DNA from: Bog-473 sp963788585
GTDB lineage: Bacteria; Actinomycetota; Acidimicrobiia; Acidimicrobiales; RAAP-2
Length of the DNA: 64,000 nt
Reading direction: 5' to 3'
Assembly (NCBI GenBank): GCA_963788585.1
Contig: CAWBHA010000003.1
Coordinates: 620,001-684,000 of the forward strand
The number at the start of each line of letters is the position of its first letter. Positions within the stretch are counted from its first letter, which is position 1. The notes below the pieces were generated by a model, which was not told the origin of the DNA, did no database searches, and saw only the letters and a program-made list of their open reading frames with translations. The translations under genes and the position numbers were made by a program. Shown here piece after piece: positions 39,348-48,571 of the stretch.

Positions 39348-39603
39348 TTACCCAGCTTCGATTACGTCCCCTCTTCGCACGTCTGCATCGATGTCGGGGA
39401 TGAGGAAAGCCCTCTTTCCGTCGTGCGGTGTGCAGCTCGCTCGTGGCCGAACTCGTCAGCACCGGGGTCCCATCTCGAACAACTTTGATCAGCTCTCCGG
39501 ACATTGCGACCGGAGCGTCATTTGGAAACTCGCCGACCAGGACGGTGCCCCGCCCCCTCAGGTGGATCACGTCCTCAACGACGAACCCCAAGCGGCCGGC
39601 CAT
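39348..39603 (-). pseudogene. Elongation-factor-Tu domain-2-like small protein, frameshifted
   Basis: The segment GFVVEDVIHLRGRGTVLVGE resembles the beta-barrel domain 2 of EF-Tu-like GTPases (EDVF-IxGRGTVVTGRV). It continues through GELIKVVRDGTPVLTSSATS, then after a shift near 39415 ends with AFLIPDIDADVRRGDVIEAG (compare the RGD-V turn of EF-Tu) and TAA at 39348. It has no G domain, so it is not a translation factor. Stand-alone proteins of this type exist in actinobacteria without known function. Confidence 0.5.
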
Positions 39604-39648
39604 TCAGAGAGTGTCGCACCATTCGGCGTTTGGGGGCACCCCATTTAC

Positions 39649-40130
39649 TCAAGCGCCAGTGACGAGTCGCCTCACTAGGGGCGCAAAATGCTCAAGATCC
39701 TCACGAGGGTACAAAGGGTCGAAGGATTCCATGTCCCATTCATCAACGAACGTCTCGGCGAGGCGATACCACGGCTCTTCTCTGGTACTTGAATCTCGGA
39801 TCCGATCCGCCCTTCAACGATGGATCCCAGTGTCGTGCGGTGAAGGCCCCGTGGTAGCGAACGACTGAGGCCACCTCCGCCCGAACGTGCGGCTTCAGGA
39901 GATCGGCGGACACCTCGCCATGGCCAGCATCTCCGAAGACCTTGCCGATGTCATGGCAAAGGGCCGCCAAGACGACCTCGTCGTCAGCACCCGCTCCTTT
40001 CCGCGCGAGTCGCCGTTTGCAAAGCATGTTCCAACTCGCTGATCTCCCCGCCGTCGCATACGTCCGACAGGCTGGAGAGACAGATGAGAACACGCTCGGC
40101 CCGGCGACCCTCTCGCCCGATCCGGTCCAT
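39649..40130 (-). pseudogene. HD-domain protein, frameshifted
   Basis: ATG 40130 starts MDRIGREGRRAERVLICLSS, passing to EISELEHALQTATRAERSG. After a shift near 40000 comes the HD core, ADDEVVLAALCHDIGKVFGD, with metal residues H and D, then HGEVSADLLKPHVRAEVASV and VRYHGAFTARHWD. After a shift near 39790 come PWYRLAETFVDEWDMESFDP and a stop at 39649. The pattern matches small HD hydrolases with an added His-rich helix, as in phosphonate-degradation HD proteins. Two indels interrupt it. Confidence 0.65.
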
Positions 40131-40183
40131 GTCAGCAGATTAGGACGTAGCCCAGTCCCGGCGTTCGGGGACACCAAGCTCAG

Positions 40184-40699
40184 TTACTCGCTGGGAGGGC
40201 GATTTACCTTGCGCCACTTCCGGCAGACATAAGCGTTGTAGACAGAGGTTGCGTCGTACGCCAGCGCCCTTAGGTCGTCGTCGCCAGTGATTCCGACGCT
40301 GTCGAACCACTTGGCCATGTTGGTTTGACCCCAAGGTCCAGCGGTGTCGATGCCCTTCGCTAACGAGAGGAAGTAGCTCGCCAGTCGATCCGCCTCCTCT
40401 GCGGTCCAGCCATGTTTGCGTTGAGCAGCGGTCAAGTGTGAGTTGGCGAACTGGTCGGCTGCGTTGGTTAGCGACTCAACTGCCAACGCTCGCAGCTCGG
40501 AGGCTTCCGTAGCGTCAAATCGTGCTTGTTTCTCACGCTCTGCCGACGAGAACTGCGTGCTTGCTGCCCTGGTCCTGGCAAGACTCCGTCGGCCCAACCA
40601 GGCACGTATTCCGCGCTGCCTTGCAAGGCTGTCCTCAAATGCGCGATACGTCTGTACGGCTTCGTCCGCTAGTGGATCGGTGTCGTTAGCCATCGACAC
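40184..40699 (-). CDS. Helical hypothetical protein
   Basis: This intact 171-residue frame is almost entirely helical with many Ala, Arg and Glu (REKQARFDATEASELRALAV). No signal peptide or membrane segment is seen, and it is unrecognised. GTG 40699 or ATG 40693 may be the start. Confidence 0.6.
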   Translation of the reverse strand: MSMANDTDPLADEAVQTYRAFEDSLARQRGIRAWLGRRSLARTRAASTQFSSAEREKQARFDATEASELRALAVESLTNAADQFANSHLTAAQRKHGWTAEEADRLASYFLSLAKGIDTAGPWGQTNMAKWFDSVGITGDDDLRALAYDATSVYNAYVCRKWRKVNRPPSE

Positions 40700-40758
40700 T
40701 CAGGTTATCCACACTCCCCGAAGTGCCGCACAGTGGCACCCCGTCCCGGCGTACCGGG

Positions 40759-41181
40759 TCACTCGGCGTTCCTAAGCAAGGCCAGCCCTACTGCCAGTTG
40801 AAGCGTGATTGCTGATTCGAGCTGATGCTCGGTGCACTTCCGGGATACCCGCGTCCGTCCAGTTCCAGAAGGCCCGCCAGGCCGAACCCATTCACTTAGG
40901 AGCCACCAGTCTCGCCACCGAGGTCGTTGGAGGTTTGCGCTCCAAGTGCCTCCTGACATCTGAATGGTCGTGGCTCCCGTCGTCAGGAGTTCGCGATAGC
41001 GCTCATGGAGGTAGTCGGCGTCGTCGGAGAGCGCATCGGCTACCAAGTGGTCGAACTCGTCTGACTCACGGCGCATGTCGGCGGCTTCCTCAGGCGTCAA
41101 CGGGACTGCTGGGGCATCGCCCTCCCGAGTCAGAGGTGCCCTCATGCCACTTGGTTCCTCAGCGGTCGGTCCCTGCTCCAC
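40759..41181 (-). CDS. Hypothetical protein
   Basis: This intact 140-residue frame has an acidic N-terminal half (PEEAADMRRESDEFDHLVAD) and a basic Trp-rich middle (RPRWRDWWLLSEWVRPGG). It is unrecognised. It ends 23 nt from a helical stretch that might shift frame near 40810; the C-terminus (SAITLQLAVGLALLRNAE) is hydrophobic. Confidence 0.5.
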   Translation of the reverse strand: MEQGPTAEEPSGMRAPLTREGDAPAVPLTPEEAADMRRESDEFDHLVADALSDDADYLHERYRELLTTGATTIQMSGGTWSANLQRPRWRDWWLLSEWVRPGGPSGTGRTRVSRKCTEHQLESAITLQLAVGLALLRNAE

Positions 41182-41367
41182 CTCTTCAGTATGCGCCTCA
41201 TCCCGATGCTCCTATGGATGATGTCAAGCCCTTTCGAGGGATTTCGGAGAGAAGACAGCGGACAGACCAACGACGGGCCGCTCGGTCGAGAGGGCAAGCT
41301 CTTATTAGGTTACGCGTCCTCGAGTGTTCGGTGAGCGCGGACGATGGACCGGCGAATCGGGTGGAAG

Positions 41368-42457
41368 TCAACCCCTCGAGGCGAAGGCATATGGAGAGCC
41401 AGGTCCATGGTCCAGGGGTCTAGCGTGAGGCAAGGAGCGGTACACCTCGCGGGCGATATAGCGCTTGAGCATGCGGATGGCTTCGCGCTTGGAGCGACCA
41501 TCCTTCACCCGCCGTTCCACGTAGGCCTTCGTCCTCGGGTCAGAGGCGAGGCGGGTGATGACGATGTGCCAGAGCGCTCGGTTGGCCTGGCGATCACCGC
41601 CACGGTTGAGGCGGTGGCGAGTGACCTTTCCAGAGGAGGCTTGCAGTGGAGACACCCCGCACAAATGCGCCCAAGCGGCTTTCGGAACGTAGACGCTCCG
41701 GGTCTCACCGGTGGCAACAAGCAACGCGGCCGCGGTGTCGATGCCCACGCCATAGACAGCAAGGAGCTCGGGTGCGGTGGACTCGAGAAGCGGGGTGATC
41801 ATTGCGTCGAGCGCGCCGATCTCATCCTCGAAAACGGCGACTGGTGGGCCAACGTCGAGAGCGACGCCTTGGTGGCAGCCGTCATGATGTCAGGCGATTG
41901 CGTTGGGCGCAGTCCCTGGGCAGCCGCGACGAACTGGGCGATGGGGAGGCCTTTTAGGCGGCTCTGCAGCTGGTCAGGGGCACTGAAGGTGAGCTGGCGC
42001 ATCTGGGTCAGCGCCTTGATGCGGGCGCCTCGGGCTGAGCGCTTGGCCACGACGAGGACCCGGATGGCCTCGATGGAACCGTCTTGGACTTGGCGATTCC
42101 ACGGGCCCGGCCCGAGAGCGCGGCCCGGGCGGCCTCGACCGCGTCGAGGGGATCGGACTTGCCGCTCTGTCGTCGGGCCTGGCGATTCTGACGATCGACT
42201 TCGACGACGTGGATGCCTGCTCGGGCCAGGAAGCGGGCGATGCCGGCGCCATAGGAACCGGTCCCTTCAACGCCGACCTTGGTGACCTCACCGAACGCTT
42301 CGAGCCAGGCCAACAGGTTCGAGTAGCCGTCGGGGTCGGCCGCGAACGACTCAGTGCCAAGCAGGCCACCGATCTCGTCCAACACGGCGGCCACGTGGAC
42401 CTCCCCATGGGTGTCGATGCCACCAGTGACGGTGCGCGTGGCTTCTACGATGGTCAT
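41368..42457 (-). pseudogene. IS110 family transposase, frameshifted
   Basis: ATG 42457 starts a DEDD (RuvC-like) domain: GGIDTHGEVHVAAVLDE, VGVEGTGSYGAGIARFL, and SDPLDAVEAARAALSGRA. The frame changes near 42090 to SIEAIRVLVVAKRSARGARI. After another change near 41870 comes the C-terminal Tnp_20 domain with LLAVYGVGIDTAAALLVATG and the catalytic-Ser region WAHLCGVSPLQASSGKVTRH. The end is YIAREVYRSLP at about 41430. It lies within the island cargo and is a likely secondary insertion. Confidence 0.85.
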
Positions 42458-42758
42458 GCCATCCCTTCCTTTCCTTAACTCGGTTGAGGGATGGCGCGGC
42501 CGTCCCGAGAAGGAGTGACGGTGGGGTCGATCTGGTGCGAACAGAACGGCCGATCACCCCTCTGGAACGGGGCACGCCGCGCCTCGTCTCAATGTGTCCG
42601 GAGCTCCGGTCGACGGGGTGCGAACGCCATGACACGTCCACCTGATCTGAAGTCAGACCGGCGGCTCCGGTGCTCCCGAAATTACCGACGACCAACCTTG
42701 CAGCGGGTGGACCTTACTGGGAGCATCTCAATATCATTGGCGTATGGGGGCAGGTTGG
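42458..42758. other. Non-coding region 5' of the first IS110 transposase
   Basis: No gene is seen in these 300 bases. IS110-group elements carry a non-coding end upstream of the transposase that encodes the bridge RNA guiding insertion. This stretch has the right position and several self-complementary GC stretches, but no structure was computed. Confidence 0.35.
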
Positions 42759-43100
42759 TCAGAAACCAACTCGCAGGTTCACTCCCGGTGGTAGCGCGGT
42801 TCTGAGATCGTTGGCGAGGGCCGTGCCTTCCGACTCCCAATGTGTCTGGGTTTCCTTTGAGTCCCAACCCACCTGATAGTCATGATGGCTGTCCCAGTAC
42901 TCCTGCCAGTTGAGCAGTCTGTCGAGCAGGTCAGGCGGCAAGAACTCTTCCGGGTCTTCGTCGACCTTCTCTCCAGGCCAGAGCGGCAACGACGCTCCGT
43001 AGTCCGGGGCGAGCAGAATCGTGCGATCTTCACCGCGAAGTCGTCGCCCTAGTCGTGTGATTCGTTCACGGAAGGTCCAATGAGCCTTGATGCCATCCAC
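42759..43100 (-). CDS. Hypothetical protein
   Basis: This intact 113-residue frame is unrecognised. It starts with ATG 43100 and has a basic N-terminus (HWTFRERITRLGRRLRGED) and an acidic, Trp-rich middle (LNWQEYWDSHHDYQVGWDSK). No membrane segment is present. Confidence 0.55.
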   Translation of the reverse strand: MDGIKAHWTFRERITRLGRRLRGEDRTILLAPDYGASLPLWPGEKVDEDPEEFLPPDLLDRLLNWQEYWDSHHDYQVGWDSKETQTHWESEGTALANDLRTALPPGVNLRVGF

Positions 43101-43179
43101 CGGTCAAATGCTTGCATACTGCCCACTCGACCCGGCGGTATGGGGCAGCCGCCTCACGAGCGAGAACGCTCCTCGTTCC

Positions 43180-43465
43180 TCACGAATCTCCGGCAACACC
43201 GCTTCGGAAGTACGTCAAGCGGAGAGCGAGATTGGCAACCGTTACAACCACGAGGATGATCGCCCACGTCAGGATATGTGCGAGGCCGTGTCCCAGGAAC
43301 GTGAGCACGACACCCAGCACAAGTAGCGCAAGAAACGCCAGCTGCTCGGACGAAGAACAGACGTCGCTTCTTGCTCCAAGTCGGCCAGCCCGCCACCGCC
43401 CGAGCATACCGATCCGAAGCCAAGACAGACGGTGCTCGCGCCTCTATCCCGGCGAACTGGGGCAC
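43180..43465 (-). pseudogene. Small two-helix membrane protein, possibly frameshifted
   Basis: Two hydrophobic stretches (LAFLALLVLGVVLTFLGHGL and ILTWAIILVVVTVANLALRL) follow in one frame from 43407 to 43180. A plausible N-terminus (MPQFAGIEARAPSVLASDRY) lies in another frame up to ATG 43465, so one indel near 43360 is suspected. The family is unknown. Confidence 0.45.
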
Positions 43466-43745
43466 CTCTGATTCTTATGGTGGCCCGAGGTCACACTCCA
43501 AGACGATGATCACTTTGGTTGGGTCTCGATGAGTTGTGCGTGGTCAGGTACGGTTCCTCCCGACGGAGCCACTTGGACTAGTGGGTCTGAGTCGGGGCCG
43601 GTCGGGTCGAGTTGCGTTGACAAATCCGTTGAGGAGTCCTCTGCCGTGCTGGACACCGCGCCCGCCACCGGCCTTGCTCGACGTCCACCCGCTCGGGTCA
43701 TCGGGGGGGTGGCGCCCTGGATCATTGCGTGGCCGGATGGACTAT

Positions 43746-45456
43746 TCAACCGGTGACAGAGTCGGTTGTCTCATACGGCGCGGAGAACCCCAGATTGCCC
43801 GTCGCTCCTGAGAAGGAGCCGGTCGCGGTCGTCACGGACAGAGTTATCTCATAGTTCTTTCGAGCGTATCTCCAACCCTGTACGGTGATCGGACCCATGG
43901 CACTGCCGCTGAGGGTGCCAACGCCGGTCGTGATAGTGAAGGATCCGGTGAACGTGGACGGATTGTAACGCAACCCGCCATGTGGAGGGTTACGTTCCCG
44001 ACGGCCGCGCTCCCGGGGTATACCGCGTCGAACGCACCATATACGATGCTACATCCGTTTCCTCCGACAACGTCCGACGACGTCAAGGTGAACGACGGGT
44101 TGGCAGCTCGGCAAGGCCCGGATTTGCCACGGTGATCGTGACGCCTGGACTGAAGCCGCTCCCGCCCGGACGCGAGGCGACTGACACAATGACGTATTAT
44201 CCGTTAGGAATGGTCGTGGTGTTCCATCTATCGAGCCATCCTTAGATTGTGGCGGTGGCTGTGCCGATGAGGTGACCGGACAAACCATAGGTGCCACCAA
44301 AAAGCGCGAACTCGACGCTGGTGGCGTTCGAGGCGGAGGCGTCCAGGATTGCGGCTGATCCTGACAAGGTCGCTTCATTCGACGGGATGAGGACGCTCTC
44401 GTGGGCGCGGGATTGTTCACCGTGATGGTGATGGGAGTGCTGGTGTCGGTGTTGGCAGCGGCGTCGGTGGCAACGCTCTCGAGGCTGTAGGAGCCGTTGG
44501 GCACCCCCCGTTGTGTTCCACTTAGCCAGCCAGCCAAAGAGGGTGGGGGTGGCGGTGGCGATCACCTTGTCGCTGAGTGTCCCGCCACTCACCTCAAAGA
44601 CGACCTTGATGACTCCCGGACCATCGCCCGCCGCCGCATCGAGGTAGGGCGAACCGGCGAGGACCGCGCCGTTGGAGGGGATGAGGACCCGAGTGAAGTA
44701 CTGGGTGGTCGGGGCCACGTTCACCGGGAACGTCCCCGTGGCCACCTCCTTCGCATGGTCGAGGACCTGGCAGGTGACGGTGCTGGTGAAGAGCGGAAAG
44801 GTCGATCCCGACGCAGGAGTGCAGCTGCCGGGCGTGGCCCCTGGGATGCCCGACGGGGTGGACCACGTCGCCACCGCGCCTGGCTGGTCGCCGTCAGGCT
44901 CTGATTCGGGGGGACGAGGATGGTGCCGGTGAAGTTGGCGTTGGTCAAGGTGGCACCGGTGAAGTCAGCGACGGTTCCGTATTCTAAGCCGCCGACGGAG
45001 ACGTAGGCTACGAGAACGGCGTCGGTGAGGATAGCGTCGGTGAGGTTCGCGCCGTCAAAGGTGGCGGCAGCGGACCCTGGTCTCAGCTCGTCGAGGGTGG
45101 CGGCGGCGAAGACGGCGCCGGAGAGGTTGACTTGACTCAGATTGGCGTCAGAGAGGAGCGCGAAGTTACAGAAGGAGTCGATACCGGGGGGGCACGCCGC
45201 GAAGAAGTGCACCAGCGAGGTCCGCGCCAGCAAAGTTCGCAAAGCTCAGGTTGAAACTGTGCAGGTCGGCCCCGGCCAGATCGGCACCCGGGCAGTTCGT
45301 GAAGTTGGTCGAGGTGGGGTTCGAGACGATGGTACAGCCGTCGACGACGGTATCGGCGGCTGCCGGGGTTGCGGTCGTAGTGGCCAAGACCGGCGTGACC
45401 AGTCCCACGGCGATCAGCAGAGTCGTGCCGGTCACGGACAGAAGACGTCCAACCAT
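43746..45456 (-). pseudogene. Secreted pentapeptide/Ig-like surface protein, degraded
   Basis: ATG 45456 begins a signal peptide (RLLSVTGTTLLIAVGLVTPV then ATTTATPAAA). Next are pentapeptide-repeat coils (ADLAGADLHSFNLSFANFAG, LSQVNLSGAVF, TLTNANFTGTIL) and a domain with two Cys. At least two Ig-like bacterial repeats with the shared motifs GxATxTxxGWLxxWNTT and PNGSYSLESVATDA follow. Several frameshifts interrupt it. In the second Ig repeat two in-frame TAA codons (near 44246 and 44204) replace residues matching F and S of the first repeat. The last part (FTGSFTITTGVGTLSGSAMG) ends at 43746. The intact ancestor was a secreted adhesin-like protein. Confidence 0.7.
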
Positions 45457-45847
45457 GACCCAACCCCCAAACCTCGACAGCAGGATGACGATACCTGGTT
45501 GCCCGGGCGTGCGCCCAGAAATGTTGAGGGCTTCAGCTTGGCGGCCGACAAAGTGCCCCAGAACGACTCGGATCCCCGTAGCTGACGATGCCATGATGCC
45601 CCATCCACAGGGTGCCCCAGTCGTGCCTGCTTGAGACTTGATGCAGACACTGCGGCTGATCCGTAGCGTTGAGAGGTCCTGGTTGGGTCGCTCGCATAGT
45701 GCCTGCCCCCGGAATCTATTGGGTGGCTTTCGTTCGAAGAGCGTCCCGCCAGGGTTTCGCCATGGAGTGGCTCAAAAGAGGATCGAGCACGAACCGTCCG
45801 CAAGCAGGAGTGCCCTTCGTGGTTCCATCACGACCAAGGAGGTAGTC
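45457..45847. other. Intergenic region upstream of the second IS110
   Basis: I see no convincing gene in these 391 bases. The part nearest 45848 should contain the non-coding end of the IS110 element. A ribosome-like AAGGAGGTAG lies at 45835-45844, just before the transposase start. Confidence 0.4.
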
Positions 45848-46745
45848 ATGTATGTGGTGATCGGCGTCGATCCGCACAAGGCCTCGCACACAGCGGTGGC
45901 GATCGATGAGGCCGAAGACGAGCTCTCGAGCGTCAGGGTGCGGGCCACCCGCCGCCAGGTGGAACAGTTGGTCAGTTGGGCCAAACCGTTCGAGAAGCGC
46001 ACCTGGGCCATCGAGTCGGCGGGCGGGTTGGGCTACTTGTTGGCCCAGCAGCTTGTCGCCCAAGGCGAGGAGGTCCTCGATGTGCCAGCGACCTTGGCCT
46101 CTCGCATCCGGGTGCTCGCCACAGGGCACTCGAACAAGAACGACCCCAACGACGCCCGCTCGGTCGCCATCGCCGCCTTTCGGGCCCCGAACCTACGCAG
46201 CGTCGAGGGCCCTCGAGTCCGGCTCCTCGCCAGCAGACCTCGGCGTGGTTGTCTCTTCATGCGCTGCTCGCCGAGCTGCAGGGCGGAATTGCCAGGAACT
46301 CTATGTTTCTGACGCCGAGCGGCTCATGGCCAAGATCACGCCCGAGACGCCGGCCGAGCAGGTCCGCTACGACCTGGCCCTCGAGCTGCTCGACGACGTG
46401 CGCCGGCTCGACGCCCAGACCAAGGAGTCGCACCGCCGGATCCGCCTCGCCGTCAAGGCATCGGGCACGTCGCTGACCGACCTCTATGGCGTCGGCCCGA
46501 TCATCGCCGCGGAGATCATCGGTTACGCCGGCGACATCGGCCGCTTTGCCAACGGGGATGTCTTCGCCTCCTACAACGGCACCGCCCCGATCGAATGGTC
46601 CTCAGGAGGCCGTGTCGTGCACCGGCTTTCTCGGCGTGGGAACCGACGGCTCAACCACGCTCTCCACATGGCTGCCATCACCCAGATCCGTAATCCCGGG
46701 ACACATGGACGCATCTACTTCGAGCGCAAGGTGAAGTCAGAATGA
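45848..46745 (+). pseudogene. IS110 family transposase, second copy, broken
   Basis: ATG 45848 follows an excellent AAGGAGG site. The DEDD domain is visible as VIGVDPHKASHTAVAIDE, WAIESAGGLGYLLAQQL and NDPNDARSVAIAAFR. Around 46215-46300 there is a frameshift with a probable short deletion, since the region normally reading RLLADRH... is garbled. The C-terminal domain resumes at LYVSDAERLMAKITPETPAE, with LTDLYGVGPIIAAEIIGYAG and FASYNGTAPIEWSSG. The normal C-terminal tail after FERKVKSE is lacking. It is divergent in sequence from the first IS110. Confidence 0.85.
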
Positions 46746-46892
46746 ACTTTGTGTGGGTTTCTCCGACCTCTGGATGATCTGGCCGCAGCTCGGGCAAGTC
46801 CTCGCGTTCACCTCTGCGGCCCACTCGTCGAGGACTCGGCGTTTCACGAGGAGGACCGGGCCTGACCACGGCGTCTCGTCTATGGGGGTCAC
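46737..46892 (-). CDS. Small CxxC protein in the packaging cluster
   Basis: This 51-residue frame starts at GTG 46892, overlapping the previous stop by GTGA. It reads VTPIDETPWSGPVLLVKRRV and then ARTCPSCGQIIQRSEKP with a single CxxC pair. The stop lies inside the end of the second IS110, so the gene may have been truncated by that insertion. Its VLLVKRRVLDEWAAE resembles LLVKARVLAEWAAEL of the next gene, suggesting a duplicated motif. Confidence 0.55.
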   Translation of the reverse strand: MTPIDETPWSGPVLLVKRRVLDEWAAEVNARTCPSCGQIIQRSEKPTQSSF

Positions 46893-47071
46893 CGAGCCCT
46901 GCGAGCTTGTCCTGTGATGAGCTTCTTCCGCTCGGCCTCAGAGAGCCCCTTGAGGGCAGCGGCCTTGATGAGGATGGGACGCCAGGGTGCGCTCTCTTTC
47001 GCCTCCAGCTCCGCGGCCCACTCAGCGAGGACCCGCGCTTTGACGAGGAGCGGGCGCCTGTCGTCAATCAT
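46889..47071 (-). CDS. Small helical protein in the packaging cluster
   Basis: This 60-residue, strongly charged helical protein starts MIDDRRPLLVKARVLAEWAA and carries AAALKGLSEAERKKLITGQA. ATG 47071 overlaps the stop of the zinc-finger gene by 8 nt. It is unrecognised; its position suggests a phage-derived accessory protein. Confidence 0.6.
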   Translation of the reverse strand: MIDDRRPLLVKARVLAEWAAELEAKESAPWRPILIKAAALKGLSEAERKKLITGQARRAR

Positions 47072-47264
47072 GTGTGCTCACTCTGTGTCCGCTTGAGCCG
47101 CGTTCGATGCGGACCGAAACTGGCCCGCGCTTCGGTACTGCCGGGTCCCCCACGGGCTTCCACGTCGTCCACCGGCCGCTCTTGGCTGCGCACCGATGCT
47201 CCACCACGGTGGCGACCGCTTCGAGCTCTTCACCGCACTCCGAGCACTTCCACAGGGCGTTCAC
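47064..47264 (-). CDS. Small zinc-finger-like protein downstream of terminase
   Basis: This is a 66-residue protein with CSECGEELEAVATVVEHRC. The arrangement CxxC...HxC could bind zinc, as in small phage proteins. The GTG start at 47264 overlaps the terminase stop (GTGA). The C-terminal half is basic (RGPVSVRIERGSSGHRVS). Confidence 0.65.
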   Translation of the reverse strand: MNALWKCSECGEELEAVATVVEHRCAAKSGRWTTWKPVGDPAVPKRGPVSVRIERGSSGHRVSTHD

Positions 47265-48446
47265 TGGGCAGCTTCCAGGGGGATGGTCTCGACGTCGTCG
47301 GGCAACGCCAGGCGGTGGTCGCGGATGCAGGTGTGCAACGTGACCGCCAGACGGCCGACGGACCGCGTGGAGAAGATGTACTCACTCGCTTTGACCCCTG
47401 TGGCCTTCAACCTCTGCACCAAACCAGTTGCTTGCCACGGATCGGAGATGACCTCCGCGCCGTTGTACCGCCGTGCCGCCTCGGTGACCCACTCCTCGAC
47501 GAGGCGAAGATCGACCGGATGAGACGGCGAACCCGCCCATACCGCCATGCGGTCGAGCACCACCTCGTCACCCTCACGGTGTGCGATAGCAGCGACCGAC
47601 CTGTCGTTCTTCACGCCGAGGTCGAGCCCGAGGACGTAGCGCTTGCCCGAGCGCGGCTCTTGAGGACCGTCGAGCACGATGCAGGCGCGCAGGTCCTCCA
47701 TCGACGTCAAGCGATCTTCGCTACTCGCCCACTGGTTCTCGAAGAGACGTCGATACGAGGATTCGGGCAGTCGACGGCGCTGTTCGGCCAGGCGCTCGGG
47801 ATCGGCCCACGGGGGAGGCCCGTCCACCTCGTGCACGCACCAGAGGGGGTCGCCCAGGGCGTGTTCGAGGATCTTGCGAGACCAGTGGGTCGGGTCACCG
47901 GCTGACGTCAACACCACCATCTTGGCCCCGGGGATTTTCGTCAGGGCCGAGGTCGTCGCCTCCCAGAGCGCACGGGGTTGTGCCGTGGTGGCCCACTGGG
48001 CGATCTCGTCGACCACCAGGAAGGCAGGCCGTAGGCCGTAGGCCGAGGCGGCGTCGGCGGCCAGGACCTCCAGCACGCTGCCTTGGCGTGGCGCGCTGGA
48101 CGCGGTAGGCGTTGACCTCCAGAGCCGAGCCCAACTCGGGTGTTCTTGCCGTGTAGCCAGCGATCGAGTCGGCCATGAGCTTGCCTTGGTCTCGATCGGC
48201 CGCCACGCCGAAGAGACGGGAGCCTGGAGGCAACTGGGCCAGCATCGTTGCGCAAGCGATGCCCGCCAAGTCGGCCGTCTTGGAGTACCCCCTCGCCCGG
48301 GTGAAGTACGAGTACGGCGGGGCGTCCTGATCGAGCACGTGCTGCGCGTCGGCCCACTGGACCGCCACGGCGGCTTCTCCCCAGCGCCTCCCGTCTTCGA
48401 GCACGAGCGAAGCCAGCAAATCGACCGCGGGGTTGGTGGCGGTCAT
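47261..48446 (-). CDS. Phage terminase large subunit (one frameshift)
   Basis: TerL is the ATPase-nuclease motor that packages DNA into procapsids. ATG 48446 starts MTATNPAVDLLASL. The ATPase has a P-loop-like RARGYSKTADLAG, Walker B FLVVDEIAQWATT and coupling motif MVVLTSAGDPT. The nuclease has its first acidic cluster in LGLDLGVKNDRSVAAIA and a later Asp in AEVISDPWQATGLV. Near 48083 one base is missing between RVQRATPR and SVLEVLAADAA. At ~395 residues it is on the short side for a TerL. No small terminase or portal is recognised. ATGA coupling links it to the 41-residue gene upstream. Confidence 0.85.
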
Positions 48447-48568
48447 GACGCCGTCTCCGGTGGCGTGGAGTCACCCTGGGGCCCGCCTTCGTGCCCGATG
48501 AGAGCGGCGGCGGCAGAGCGGGCTTCGTAGGCCTCTCGGAGCTTCCTTCCCTCGGCTTGGAGTGCCAT
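48443..48568 (-). CDS. 41-residue protein preceding terminase
   Basis: ATG 48568 (MALQAEGRKLREAYEARSAA) runs to TGA at 48443, overlapping the terminase ATG. The protein is helical and charged. Its position just before TerL raises the possibility of a very small terminase-small-subunit-like DNA-binding peptide, but there is no motif to support it. Confidence 0.5.
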   Translation of the reverse strand: MALQAEGRKLREAYEARSAAAALIGHEGGPQGDSTPPETAS

Positions 48569-48571
48569 TCG

